64,000 bases of DNA from Mesorhizobium onobrychidis. Its GTDB lineage: Bacteria > Pseudomonadota > Alphaproteobacteria > Rhizobiales > Rhizobiaceae. The position numbers and the translations under genes were made by a program. Positions 35,031 to 42,740 of the stretch are shown here, piece after piece. The stretch is from NCBI RefSeq assembly GCF_024707545.1, contig NZ_CP062230.1, forward strand, positions 124,001-188,000, in the 5' to 3' direction. Position 1 is the stretch's first letter. Each line of letters opens with the position of its first letter. The notes beneath the pieces were generated by a model. The model had not been told where the DNA came from. It searched no databases and saw nothing but the letters and a program-made list of their open reading frames with translations.

Positions 35031-35300
35031 TCAAGCAGCGTTGAGGCGCTGCAGAATTGCAGTGGCGTAGGCGTGCGTGGTGAACTCGGCCCCTGTGGGG
35101 TCGACCATTTCGCGGCGGCCGGCCAGGCACATGTCGAGGCGCGAAGCCATGCCGCGCAAGACGCTCTTGTTATCGCCGTTCGGCACGTTGCGGCCGTTCG
35201 CGGTGCGGCGAATGTGGATAGGGTAGATGTTGATAATCTCGAACCCGCCGAACGAGCGGATGGGGAATCGGGCTGCGATTTCTTCGGGTGTCGTGATCAT
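35031..35300 (-). CDS. Small hypothetical protein, 89 aa
   Basis: Starts ITTPEEIAARFPIRSFGGFE and ends in AYATAILQRLNAA. The opening resembles that of the 33-residue protein encoded next (LHTPEELLK), which may mean a shared short interaction motif. Ribosome site AAGGATCAGGA. No known domain; phage- or plasmid-type small gene by appearance. Confidence 0.5.
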   Translation of the reverse strand: MITTPEEIAARFPIRSFGGFEIINIYPIHIRRTANGRNVPNGDNKSVLRGMASRLDMCLAGRREMVDPTGAEFTTHAYATAILQRLNAA

Positions 35301-35330
35301 TTTTCCTGATCCTTGTTGGGTTGTGGCCAG

Positions 35331-35606
35331 TCAGGCCGTGATGCCGTGGTGCTGCTTCCAGCGCGGTAGTTCGGTGGTGAGATTCCCGCGGTTCAGTTTC
35401 TTGGCTACGCCGCGCCGGACGATTTCGTTCGTGTTGGTGGTTTCGTGCCAGCACCGGGCAAAGTGATCCCATGCCTGAAAGCACAGCCCCCCTGTGGCGG
35501 TGTACTGGTTCGGGGTCGGGACGCCGTTTTGCGTGACGCCCTGACGCGGGCGCAGGGCGGCGTAAACGCCGATGGAAAGGTCAGTGACGACGATGGGGCG
35601 GGTCAT
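35331..35606 (-). CDS. Small hypothetical protein, 91 aa
   Basis: Translation includes IVVTDLSIGVYAALRPRQGV and FQAWDHFARCWHETTNTNEIV. Ribosome site GGAGCAGGA before the ATG at 35606. Sits 11 bases downstream of the 145-residue gene and 30 bases upstream of the next one, on the same strand. Function not recognised. Confidence 0.5.
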   Translation of the reverse strand: MTRPIVVTDLSIGVYAALRPRQGVTQNGVPTPNQYTATGGLCFQAWDHFARCWHETTNTNEIVRRGVAKKLNRGNLTTELPRWKQHHGITA

Positions 35607-35617
35607 TGGTCCTGCTC

Positions 35618-36055
35618 CTAAGCCGCTGTGAAGATCAGGGCCATGACGCCGCCCTGCTCACGAATCCAAGCGTTGTCGGCGTGGTCGGTGACGCCACCCG
35701 GGCTCTTGATGCTGCGTAGCTTCTCGCTCGCGGAGCGTGCGCCCTTGCCTTCGATGATGCGCGCATCATGGCCCGAACGCAGTACGATGAACACGTAAGG
35801 CGCCTTCGGCAGGCCGGCCGTTGCGGCGTCACTGATGGCCGCGTCAGCGTCGAGCCAAACCTTGTGCAGGTTCAGGGTCGAGACGTCGACCGGAGCCGCC
35901 ACAGGGACAGGCGCAGCGTGGCGCTGGCGTGCAAGCTGGGTGCGCACGGTGTTCGGGTTGTGGTCCGGCAGGGCGGCGACGGCCTCGCCTGCGGTGATGT
36001 CGGGGTTGCGCGCGAGGATATCGCGCACGATGGCCGACGTTCCGGTCTTGGGCAT
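35618..36055 (-). CDS. Hypothetical protein with N-terminal HTH-like segment, 145 aa
   Basis: The ATG at 36055 follows AAGGAAACAGGACA, and a promoter is visible upstream. Residues 5-45 (SAIVRDILARNPDITAGEAVAALPDHNPNTVRTQLARQR) have the look of a winged-helix or HTH unit used to count or space DNA. The rest (VWLDADAAISDAATAGLPKAPYVFIVLRSGHDARIIEGKGARSASEK is spread over this part) is unassigned. First gene of the four-gene small-protein operon. It could regulate the operon. Confidence 0.55.
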   Translation of the reverse strand: MPKTGTSAIVRDILARNPDITAGEAVAALPDHNPNTVRTQLARQRHAAPVPVAAPVDVSTLNLHKVWLDADAAISDAATAGLPKAPYVFIVLRSGHDARIIEGKGARSASEKLRSIKSPGGVTDHADNAWIREQGGVMALIFTAA

Positions 36056-36091
36056 TGTCCTGTTTCCTTGTCGCGTGATTGCGACAATTGC

Positions 36092-36120
36092 TATATAATA
36101 GATATGCAATTGCGTTGCAA
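36092..36120 (-). promoter_or_regulatory. Sigma-70-like promoter of the small-protein operon
   Basis: On the minus strand TTGCAA (36120-36115) is followed after 17 bases by TATATA (36097-36092), 37 bases before the ATG at 36055. The surrounding sequence holds an imperfect dyad (CAATTG motifs on both sides) that could be an operator. Confidence 0.45.
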
Positions 36121-36199
36121 AGTGAGAATTGCAAATGTGCAAAATAAAAGGGCAGCACAGGGCGACCCTTTGAAGCGTGCCGAGACGGGCACTGTTGGT

Positions 36200-36440
36200 C
36201 TAATCTTCCCCGAAAACCTCGTCGCCGCATGTGGCCCGAATGCGCGTCAGCACCTCTTTCGCCAGATTGATTGCCGCCGCGCGTGGCGGGCAGTTCATCA
36301 AGTTGGCCGGCAATCGATGAGACGAGAAGCAGGAGGTCGTGTGTCGATTCAAATTCAAGCTCGCCGCCGTTGGGCAAAGCCGCCAACGTCTGGCTGTGGA
36401 TCGCATTTTCATCACCAGGACGCTCGTTTCGGATCAGCAA
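36200..36440 (-). pseudogene. Possible frameshifted small gene
   Basis: The frame from 36440 gives LAALPNGGELEFESTHDLLL and then LVSSIAGQLDELPATRG. A shift of one base near 36290 would continue it as AINLAKEVLTRIRATCGDEVFGED and stop at 36200. Each half looks coding on its own and the other frames do not. Either a sequencing or real frameshift has split the gene. Low confidence. Confidence 0.3.
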
Positions 36441-36601
36441 CTCTCAGCCCCATTATTGCTATGGCTCCATTTTAGTTCTGTTTCTCCGAACTCCAACGAC
36501 CGCTCTGTCCACTATTGAGCCGTTCGGCAGAACCACGCCGAACGGCAATCTCTCACCCGGTGCGGATCTTGCCGACAGACGCGCGCCGGCGGTCTCGCTT
36601 C

Positions 36602-36731
36602 CGCCTCGATCTCACCGACCTGCGCCCGGTCTCACCGATTGTGAGCCGGAGCAATTTTTATAGTCTCTCGGAAAGTGAGCCAGAAATCGCGACGATCTCA
36701 AGCCCGACACTCGATAATCTCAAGCCGCTAC
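36602..36731. repeat. Intergenic repeat, copy B (inverted relative to copy A)
   Basis: Reverse-complement relative of 24930-25044, with an exact 29-base block at 36602-36630 and a 14-base block at 36718-36731. Spans the otherwise gene-free stretch 36441-36794. Confidence 0.75.
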
Positions 36732-36794
36732 AACTAGTTGGCCTTCGCCGCCGTTCTCGAACGGCGGGACCGACGAAAACAGGTGTTGCTGAAA

Positions 36795-36968
36795 ATGGAA
36801 GGCGAACTGCTCGACTACGCCACAGTCTGTGCGACAGGTCTGATCTGCCTCGTCATTGCCCTGCTTTTCGGCTGGAACTTCATCGCCGCTTTGATTTGGG
36901 GATGCTTGACCGGTGCCGTGCAAGCCGGTGCGATCAGGTTGATCCACGGAAGAGCAGATCGACTTTGA
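36795..36968 (+). CDS. Small membrane peptide, 57 aa
   Basis: From the ATG at 36795 the product MEGELLDYATVCATG continues into two adjacent hydrophobic helices (LICLVIALLFGWNFIAALIW, then GCLTGAVQAGAIRLI) and a short charged tail. The terminator at 36995-37018 directly downstream supports a transcribed gene. The start could also be 36738. Function unknown. Confidence 0.45.
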   Translation: MEGELLDYATVCATGLICLVIALLFGWNFIAALIWGCLTGAVQAGAIRLIHGRADRL

Positions 36969-36994
36969 CCCGCAAGCACCTGTGGCATGAAGAA

Positions 36995-37018
36995 GCCCCG
37001 CTTTTCAGCGGGTTTGTT
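36995..37018 (+). terminator. Rho-independent terminator
   Basis: CCCGCT, loop TTTC, AGCGGG, followed by TTTGTT, placed 27 bases after the small membrane peptide gene. Confidence 0.65.
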
Positions 37019-37041
37019 CACCCCAAAGATGGCCGATCGCC

Positions 37042-37404
37042 TCACCCAAAAGGCGCCGCCATCTCCATAACCGTCGCCATTTCCCTTTCCTCGAGACGCT
37101 CCCGCCTCGCGATCAAATATGCCGCGATGTATACCAGCTTCCCGATGGATTCCCGGTGATCGGCGGGCTGATACGCAATCACGTCGCGCCGCGCCGCGGC
37201 CTCGTCCAACTCGATCGCGCCGCCAGCCCCGGGCCCCTTCTCAGCCTCTCGCAACGCTTTGGCCGCTCTTTGAGCTGCGACATGTCGTTCGGTTATGTCG
37301 GCCAGGGTGCCGAGCCGCGCCTCAGCATTAATCGCCGTGCGATTCTGCCGAGTGAAATGGTTGTCTCCGGATAGGTCATTTGAAGATTTTCCTAGGCTCA
37401 GCAT
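37042..37404 (-). CDS. Hypothetical protein, 120 aa
   Basis: The preferred start is the ATG at 37404 (AGGA about 10 bases upstream); the frame stays open to 37443. The product is charged and helical, with AQRAAKALREAEKGPGAGG and GKLVYIAAYLIARRERLEE, and no recognised domain. It is transcribed divergently from the RcgA-like gene, and the two starts nearly coincide, so the two genes may share and compete for one control region. Confidence 0.5.
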   Translation of the reverse strand: MLSLGKSSNDLSGDNHFTRQNRTAINAEARLGTLADITERHVAAQRAAKALREAEKGPGAGGAIELDEAAARRDVIAYQPADHRESIGKLVYIAAYLIARRERLEEREMATVMEMAAPFG

Positions 37405-39157
37405 GGCAACATTCCTCATGCGGGCGCACTCCGCCCCTGCCACCCCCGGCCAAAATCGAGTTGATAAAAACGTTGATCAAGGACGAGAGCACGATAGGAT
37501 ACGAAGGCTAGCGAAACGAAACGAAAGCAGCGCCTGTAAGTCATTGATTAAGAATGGAAAAATATTTCTCCCTCCGCCGGGAGACGAAAGTGATTTCAAA
37601 GAATTATTCAAGCGGTTGGCCGCAGCGGGTGCTGGTCGGCCATTGGGCAAGGACGGGTTTCCTGCTGGCCCATGGACGCCCGAGCTTCTCGCAGAGGCGA
37701 TTTCACAGATCGATTCCAACCGGATTGGGGTCGATCTGCGAACGGTGCAGCTTTGGTTTCAAGAGAACGAGAAGGGAATTAGCACTGCCAATGTTCGTTG
37801 GCTGGCGAGGGTTTTTGGGTGCGATGATCCGGTGGCAACCAGCGAATGGCAGATGGAGCTTAGTGCGGCGCAATCGCGGTTATCGGCCAAGAGACGAGAA
37901 TGGAAGAGAGCCGGAAGCAGCATTGCACAGGAGATTCCAGATACAGCGCTGGCTGCGACCTTCGATGACGACACAGCGTCTCCGGCAGAGCTAAAACGGG
38001 ATACTGACGCCAAGGGGCCGAGGCGGCGTTTTAGTTTGGCGAGAAAATCGGAGGCGTTTTTTAGTCACGGATCTCCCCTGAATTTACCGGCGTCGGTGTT
38101 TGCGGGTGTCACCGCTCTTGGGTTTTTGTCGTATATTACGGGGATTCACAGCGCGACATATGGCCGGGCGGATGGCGTCGTCAAGCAGGTTGGGTTTCTT
38201 TGGACAGCGAATTGGACATTCGTCTTCATGGTATTTTTGCCACTGTTTTTTGCCTTCGTGACCGAGCTAGTGACCTTTTGGAAAGATGAAGGCCGCCCAA
38301 AGCTTGTAGCGCAGGGCGACAAGATGGGAAGCGACGATGCCTGGGCGCGCAGCGTAGAAGCTTCTTCGTATTCATATTGGGCGGTTTTTTTGATTTGTGT
38401 GCTGTTCGCCGGTCTTTTTCAGTGGATCGGCGTGTCATTGATCCCGTTAATGAAAGGTGGTGGCAACTATGCGACGGATTGGGGCTCGTTAGCGATTGTG
38501 CGCCCTGAGGTCATATCGGTGCCAGAAGCGGTCGTATTCACCGGGCTCGCTTACCTATACATGTGCCTGTGCTTTTATCTGTTCTTCGTAGGTCTCATTT
38601 TGCTCTATACGGTGATCCATGATCTTTGGAGAATTGGAGAAGCAGCGAGTAATCGGCCGGAAGTGGATTATCAACACGAGCACAACGAAGCCAGCCTCAG
38701 GGTTATGCGTGGGATTTTTCGGTGTACTGTTTTGGGGGTTCTGATCGCCATAGTCATGAAGGTCCAGAGTGCTTACCTGACATCGCGTGGAGAGAATATT
38801 GTGGCTTGGTTGGTCGGCGATATGTCTTCCGCCTTCTATGGGCGCAGTGATGTGAGCGCCGGGATCAGCTATCGTAGGCCGACCCATTACAGTAGCCTTC
38901 TTATCGCTATTTCGACCTGTGTTGTATTTCTGTACGGCTCCATCCGTTTAGGTGTCGAACGTCGGTTTTGTATGCCTTTGTGGAGGATGTCAGCGATCGT
39001 AGCGTTACTCGTGGCTGGCTACTTGCTGATCGATGCATTTACTGGCTTTTCGATCCTTCTGGGCGTTGGAGTGCTGCTCGCAATATACGGCCTGTTTGAT
39101 CCAGGGTTGGGGCGATGGCGAGCGAGTAAGTTAGGAAACAATCAGAGTGTATCATAG
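37403..39157 (+). CDS. RcgA-like putative transporter/regulator, 584 aa
   Basis: The soluble N-terminal part holds a conserved-looking segment GPWTPELLAEAISQID, DLRTVQLWFQENEKGIS and NVRWLARVFGCDDP, reminiscent of a helix-turn-helix. About seven membrane helices follow, from LPASVFAGVTALGFLSYI to LLGVGVLLAIYGLFD. I recognise this architecture from memory as the RcgA family, named after a regulator of plasmid conjugation in Rhizobium leguminosarum; this cannot be verified here. The start is uncertain (37403 or 37418). Base composition is AT-richer than the neighbours from 37500 on, suggesting transfer. The stop overlaps the next gene by 11 bases. Confidence 0.6.
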   Translation: MATFLMRAHSAPATPGQNRVDKNVDQGREHDRIRRLAKRNESSACKSLIKNGKIFLPPPGDESDFKELFKRLAAAGAGRPLGKDGFPAGPWTPELLAEAISQIDSNRIGVDLRTVQLWFQENEKGISTANVRWLARVFGCDDPVATSEWQMELSAAQSRLSAKRREWKRAGSSIAQEIPDTALAATFDDDTASPAELKRDTDAKGPRRRFSLARKSEAFFSHGSPLNLPASVFAGVTALGFLSYITGIHSATYGRADGVVKQVGFLWTANWTFVFMVFLPLFFAFVTELVTFWKDEGRPKLVAQGDKMGSDDAWARSVEASSYSYWAVFLICVLFAGLFQWIGVSLIPLMKGGGNYATDWGSLAIVRPEVISVPEAVVFTGLAYLYMCLCFYLFFVGLILLYTVIHDLWRIGEAASNRPEVDYQHEHNEASLRVMRGIFRCTVLGVLIAIVMKVQSAYLTSRGENIVAWLVGDMSSAFYGRSDVSAGISYRRPTHYSSLLIAISTCVVFLYGSIRLGVERRFCMPLWRMSAIVALLVAGYLLIDAFTGFSILLGVGVLLAIYGLFDPGLGRWRASKLGNNQSVS

Positions 39158-40154
39158 TTGGCTTGATCATTGGGATGAGCGGCGGGCGCGACGCGGTGAG
39201 GAAGGGAAGAAACCAACGGATTTCGTCCTTGACGCGGAACGCGCCTTTCCAGGTGCGAAGAAGATAACAAGTATCGAGGAATTCTGTGCCCTTGCGGACC
39301 AAGCAGTGGCTGATCCAGCCTTTTTCGATGAGCCGAGTGTGAGTGATCAGGGTTTTGAAAGGCTAGATGGGTGGCTCAAATTTCCATCGGACATTTCTAC
39401 TGATATCGAACAGAACAATGTCGTCTCGGCGAAAATCACAGAAAGCGGGTCGTTCGATCAGGCGATGGTGATTTTTCACCATTGGAATGCAAGCGCCCGG
39501 AATCGTCAGATTGCCAACTTTTTCTCGCAGCGTGGCATCACGGTTGTCGAGATTGCTATGCCTTATCACTTCGAACGCAGCCGTCCCGGCTCCGTGCACG
39601 CCGACTATATGCTTAGCCCTAATCTCGGTCGAACGATCCAATCTGTAAGGCAGGCAGTGTTGGATGGGCGAAAACTCATACGTTGGTTGAAAAGCGAAGG
39701 CTATCGAGAGATTTCGGTTCTCGGAATGAGCTTAGGTTCCTGGGTTGCGGCCATAGTCGCGGCACACGACTTGGCTGTGTCAAAAGCCTCGTTGTTTCTG
39801 ACGGCGGGGAGTCTAGCGGATATGGTTTGGACGGGCCGCGCGACACGATCGATACGCGATAGCCTTGAGCCTGAGATTGAGCTGACCGATCTCAGAAGGG
39901 CCTGGGGTCCACTTAACTTGGAGAATTACGCGCATAGTTTGGCACGGCCTGATCTCGATCTTCAGGTTGTGTTGGCTAAGAGAGACAAAGTGGTGTTGCC
40001 AGAGCTATCGGAGAGGTTCATGCAGAGGCTGAAGGACGCCGGGGCTAGGCCAAATATTTTGGAATTAAACTGTGGTCACTATTCGCTCGCCATGCCGCCT
40101 TACATTTTGTTGGCCGGTTTGAGCGTGAAGCGGTTACTAAGGCGCGGCCGTTGA
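39147..40154 (+). CDS. Alpha/beta hydrolase, 335 aa
   Basis: Starts at a GTG inside the end of the RcgA-like gene. The core has the strand VIFHHWNASARNR, the nucleophile elbow VLGMSLGSWV (Ser195), the acid region LAKRDKVVLPE and the His in NCGHYSLAMPPY, so the triad is complete. Substrate unknown. The tight overlap suggests it works with the membrane protein, for example by making or breaking a signal or a membrane ligand; that is inference. Confidence 0.75.
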   Translation: MYHSWLDHWDERRARRGEEGKKPTDFVLDAERAFPGAKKITSIEEFCALADQAVADPAFFDEPSVSDQGFERLDGWLKFPSDISTDIEQNNVVSAKITESGSFDQAMVIFHHWNASARNRQIANFFSQRGITVVEIAMPYHFERSRPGSVHADYMLSPNLGRTIQSVRQAVLDGRKLIRWLKSEGYREISVLGMSLGSWVAAIVAAHDLAVSKASLFLTAGSLADMVWTGRATRSIRDSLEPEIELTDLRRAWGPLNLENYAHSLARPDLDLQVVLAKRDKVVLPELSERFMQRLKDAGARPNILELNCGHYSLAMPPYILLAGLSVKRLLRRGR

Positions 40155-40679
40155 GCGGTTTCTGTCGTCTGCTGACAAGTCGGCCCGGCGAGCATGAGTT
40201 TGGCGTTGGCCGGTCAGTTCACCAGCAAATTCTCTGGTAGGCGTCACGACACGAAAGTGATGAATCTGGGGTCGCCCCCTACCGGAACCGACCCGTGCCG
40301 CTAATCCTCGCTTCAATCATCGCCGCACCAGCTCCTTCAAAAGCGGCCGTACCATCATCTTTCCTTCCGAATGGAAGGCAGGGCAGGTCTCGCCCTGCCT
40401 CTGCCTGTCCGGCGAGGACCGGGAGAGCGGGGGACAAGCAGAAAACCGGAAGGGGGATCGCCCACCCGAAGGGCCGGCCCAGATCCGCGTAGCGGCTTCA
40501 GGCCGGTGCTGCAGGCCGAAGGCCGAAGCATGGGGAAAGCCGGCTTTCTGCTTGTGGGGGAGAGAGGGCAGAGCCCTTTCTACCCTCTCAGTGGCATGAA
40601 GTTTGGTCGACGATATGGCTATACGGCTGGGTTCACGCTATTTTTCGGCAGCGCTAATTCCTTTCGGATTTTCACGCTG
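40155..40679. other. Intergenic gap with an 8-bp perfect hairpin
   Basis: No supported gene. At 40377-40399 GGCAGGGC and GCCCTGCC form a perfect 8-bp stem with a 7-base loop, not followed by a T-run. The stretch is GC-rich, with many short purine tracts. A plasmid control site cannot be excluded. Confidence 0.4.
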
Positions 40680-40740
40680 TGACCTGAGCCCCTGAACTTC
40701 CTCCAGATTTGGGTAGAGTCCGTCGAACAGGAGACGGACG

Positions 40741-41007
40741 ATGCGACCCTCGCGGTTCACGGAAGAACAGATAATCGGGATGCTGAAGGAGCAGGAGGCC
40801 GGCGCGAAGACGGCGGACGTCTGCCGCAAGCACGGCATCTCGGCAGCGACGTTCTACAAATTCAAAGCGAAGTATGGCGGGATGGAGGTGTCCGACGCTC
40901 GCCGGCTGAAGGCTCTGGAAGACGAGAACGCTCGGCTGAAGAAGCTGCTGGCCGAGCAGATGCTCGACAACGCGATCCTGAAGGATGTCGCCGCAAAAAA
41001 ATGGTGA
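40741..41007 (+). CDS. IS3-family transposase OrfA, 88 aa
   Basis: Helix-turn-helix protein with RFTEEQIIGMLKEQEAG and ADVCRKHGISAATFYKFKAKYGG, then a leucine-rich coiled coil (LKALEDENARLKKLLAEQML) that mediates dimerisation. Ends KDVAAKKW; a run of A before the stop is where frameshifting normally makes the OrfAB fusion. Confidence 0.9.
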   Translation: MRPSRFTEEQIIGMLKEQEAGAKTADVCRKHGISAATFYKFKAKYGGMEVSDARRLKALEDENARLKKLLAEQMLDNAILKDVAAKKW

Positions 41008-41162
41008 CGCCCGATGCGAAGCGGAAGGCGGTGGTTCATGCCTGCGAGGTGCATGGGGTGAGCCAGCGTCGGGCGTGCCAAGCCTTGAAGATCGACCGTT
41101 CGACGGTGCGCTACACCAGCACCCGTCCGGACGATGTCCGCTGGCGGTCGGCAAGGATCTGA
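41001..41162 (+). pseudogene. IS3-family OrfB, truncated after 53 codons
   Basis: The frame reads VTPDAKRKAVVHACEVHG and SQRRACQALKIDRSTVRYTS, the usual OrfB N-terminus. It lacks the whole DDE catalytic core. The stop at 41160 comes from the foreign sequence beyond the break. Confidence 0.75.
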
Positions 41163-41235
41163 TGTGGTTGTGACGTCAGCGAAGGCGGCGTAAGTGTCTC
41201 TGGAGGCAGACCTTGATCGAGCTACCGCGGACTCG

Positions 41236-42078
41236 TCACGCCTCGCGGTATACGAAAGCTGTTTTCGTTGGACCTGCTGGATCAACCCATTTCTCGTTCG
41301 CGCATATCGCCGCAAAGGCGCTCCAGGCGCGCTCGGCTACCTCAGGAGAGCGGGACTCCTTCTTGATTTTGTATCGAAGACTAAACTCTGCGGCGACCAT
41401 TTCGTTAGGATCGCTCCCTCTCTCCGACCAAAGGATGATCGCGCATTCGGCTTTTACTTTGCCGGAAAGCGTCAGTTCTATGCCCTCGAAGACCTCTTCG
41501 CGCGCCTCGAACCCGTGCACGATCGACAAGTCGGCAGAACCATCGGGAAGCAGACTTCGCTGCAGCTGCTTGTACAGAGAGAGGGCATCGCCGACCTTTT
41601 CGGGAGCGCGGCTGGTTTCCACGTCGGCTGACCTACTGAACAAGGGAATGAATTGGAAACCTGAACCGGCTGGATGGGCTTTGATATCCTCCTCGAACTT
41701 AGCATTCTCGCCGGATTTCGGTTCGAATGCTTGGGCGCTCGCCCTCACCCAATCGCTACTCCGAAACTTCAGCGTGACACTCCACTCCCCATTGGAACGA
41801 ACTGGACGGCGACGCCGCAAAATGAATCCGGCACGTCGATAAAGAGCGTGTTCGTTCGTGTCATAGAAGCGCACAAGACGCTGTTTTTCTTCGCCTCCAA
41901 CTTCCGGTTTACCGTGCGCAGGAACGCCGACTGCCCTGGCGGAACGGGAAAGGCTCTCCCAACATCGTCGGGTCGCTATATTCTGTTCTTTCGCGCTGCC
42001 GCAAAATCGCGCCGCCCTCAGCATGACCTTGTACTCGCGGGCCTCTATGCGGTTGAAATCAAGCGAGATATCCCCCAT
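41236..42078 (-). CDS. CYTH-like domain protein, 280 aa
   Basis: The ATG at 42078 follows GGAGGAG; longer frames run into unrelated sequence. After IEAREYKVML comes RFYDTNEHALYRRAGFILRRRRP and WSVTLKFRSSD, then EFSLRYKI near the end. This order resembles CYTH-type triphosphate tunnel enzymes, although the opening ExExK motif is imperfect. Such proteins cleave inorganic triphosphate or bind polyphosphate or nucleotides. Central residues about 110-200 are an insertion without known motif. It lies upstream of an IS3 remnant and next to a pentapeptide gene on the same strand. Confidence 0.45.
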   Translation of the reverse strand: MGDISLDFNRIEAREYKVMLRAARFCGSAKEQNIATRRCWESLSRSARAVGVPAHGKPEVGGEEKQRLVRFYDTNEHALYRRAGFILRRRRPVRSNGEWSVTLKFRSSDWVRASAQAFEPKSGENAKFEEDIKAHPAGSGFQFIPLFSRSADVETSRAPEKVGDALSLYKQLQRSLLPDGSADLSIVHGFEAREEVFEGIELTLSGKVKAECAIILWSERGSDPNEMVAAEFSLRYKIKKESRSPEVAERAWSAFAAICANEKWVDPAGPTKTAFVYREA

Positions 42079-42740
42079 CCATCCGCTCCTCCACGAAAAC
42101 GCGTGGGGTACTACACCAAACAAAAGGGTATCTTGGAAGAGGGTGATCTTGAGGGGGCGCTCAACGCAGCAGCGCATTGGGTGACGACACCCTTCAGAAA
42201 GGTCGCGGGGTTACGTGGTCCCGGAGACTTTCGTGCACGGGACGCATCGCTCACCGGGACGAAGAAGGCCGACCGATCTCGACTCCACACGCTGACGCCA
42301 GCGCAGCGTACGATTTGGGCACTCATACAAGTCGATCCTATCGCTTAGCCGCGGCGATCTTCTAGCTCAAGACCCGCGCCCGCTGGAAGGCGACGATCGT
42401 CAACGAACATGGTGGCGTGCCAGGATAACCCGATCCGACAGGTCCATACCTCGAGATGGTTATCGTTGATCCGCCTGTCCGGGACATGAAGCTGCCTGCG
42501 ATCCTGGACCGATGGGGTGCGGCGGCCCCGCCACGACGACAGCTCCCACGGCGCCGACGGCTTGCCGCCACTCCCAACGGCTTGGCGTCCGGACCACCCG
42601 CGAGTCATTGTGCTCTGAAGCCCCTAACGGAATCGCTGGCGGCTCCACCGCTTGGTGTCGTTGCCCCCAATAGCCGATGCTCGCAGAATAGTCTTGGCGT
42701 CTCCAGCTACCATCGAACGACTACCTCACTATAGCTCAGT
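42079..42740. other. Intergenic gap, no supported gene
   Basis: About 660 bases with several short open frames on both strands but no ribosome sites or motifs. A decayed minus-strand coding relic may lie between 42350 and 42650 (segment HLEVWTCRIGLSWHATMF), unassigned. Confidence 0.35.

Larger units (their letters stand above)
40680..41162 (+). mobile_element. IS3-family element, left end only
   Basis: The left end starts at about tgacctgagcccctgaac, the usual TGACC opening of this IS3 group. orfA is complete and orfB stops after 53 codons, with no right end. What follows is unrelated, so the element has been cut. Confidence 0.75.

Noticed and set aside
34867..35309. Plus-strand frames over the small-protein operon
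   Set aside because: The minus strand has repeated ribosome leaders, tight spacing and a promoter; the plus frames have none.
40155..40679. Possible oriT at the 8-bp hairpin
   Set aside because: No relaxase gene or recognisable nick-site consensus is present in the window; the hairpin alone is not enough.
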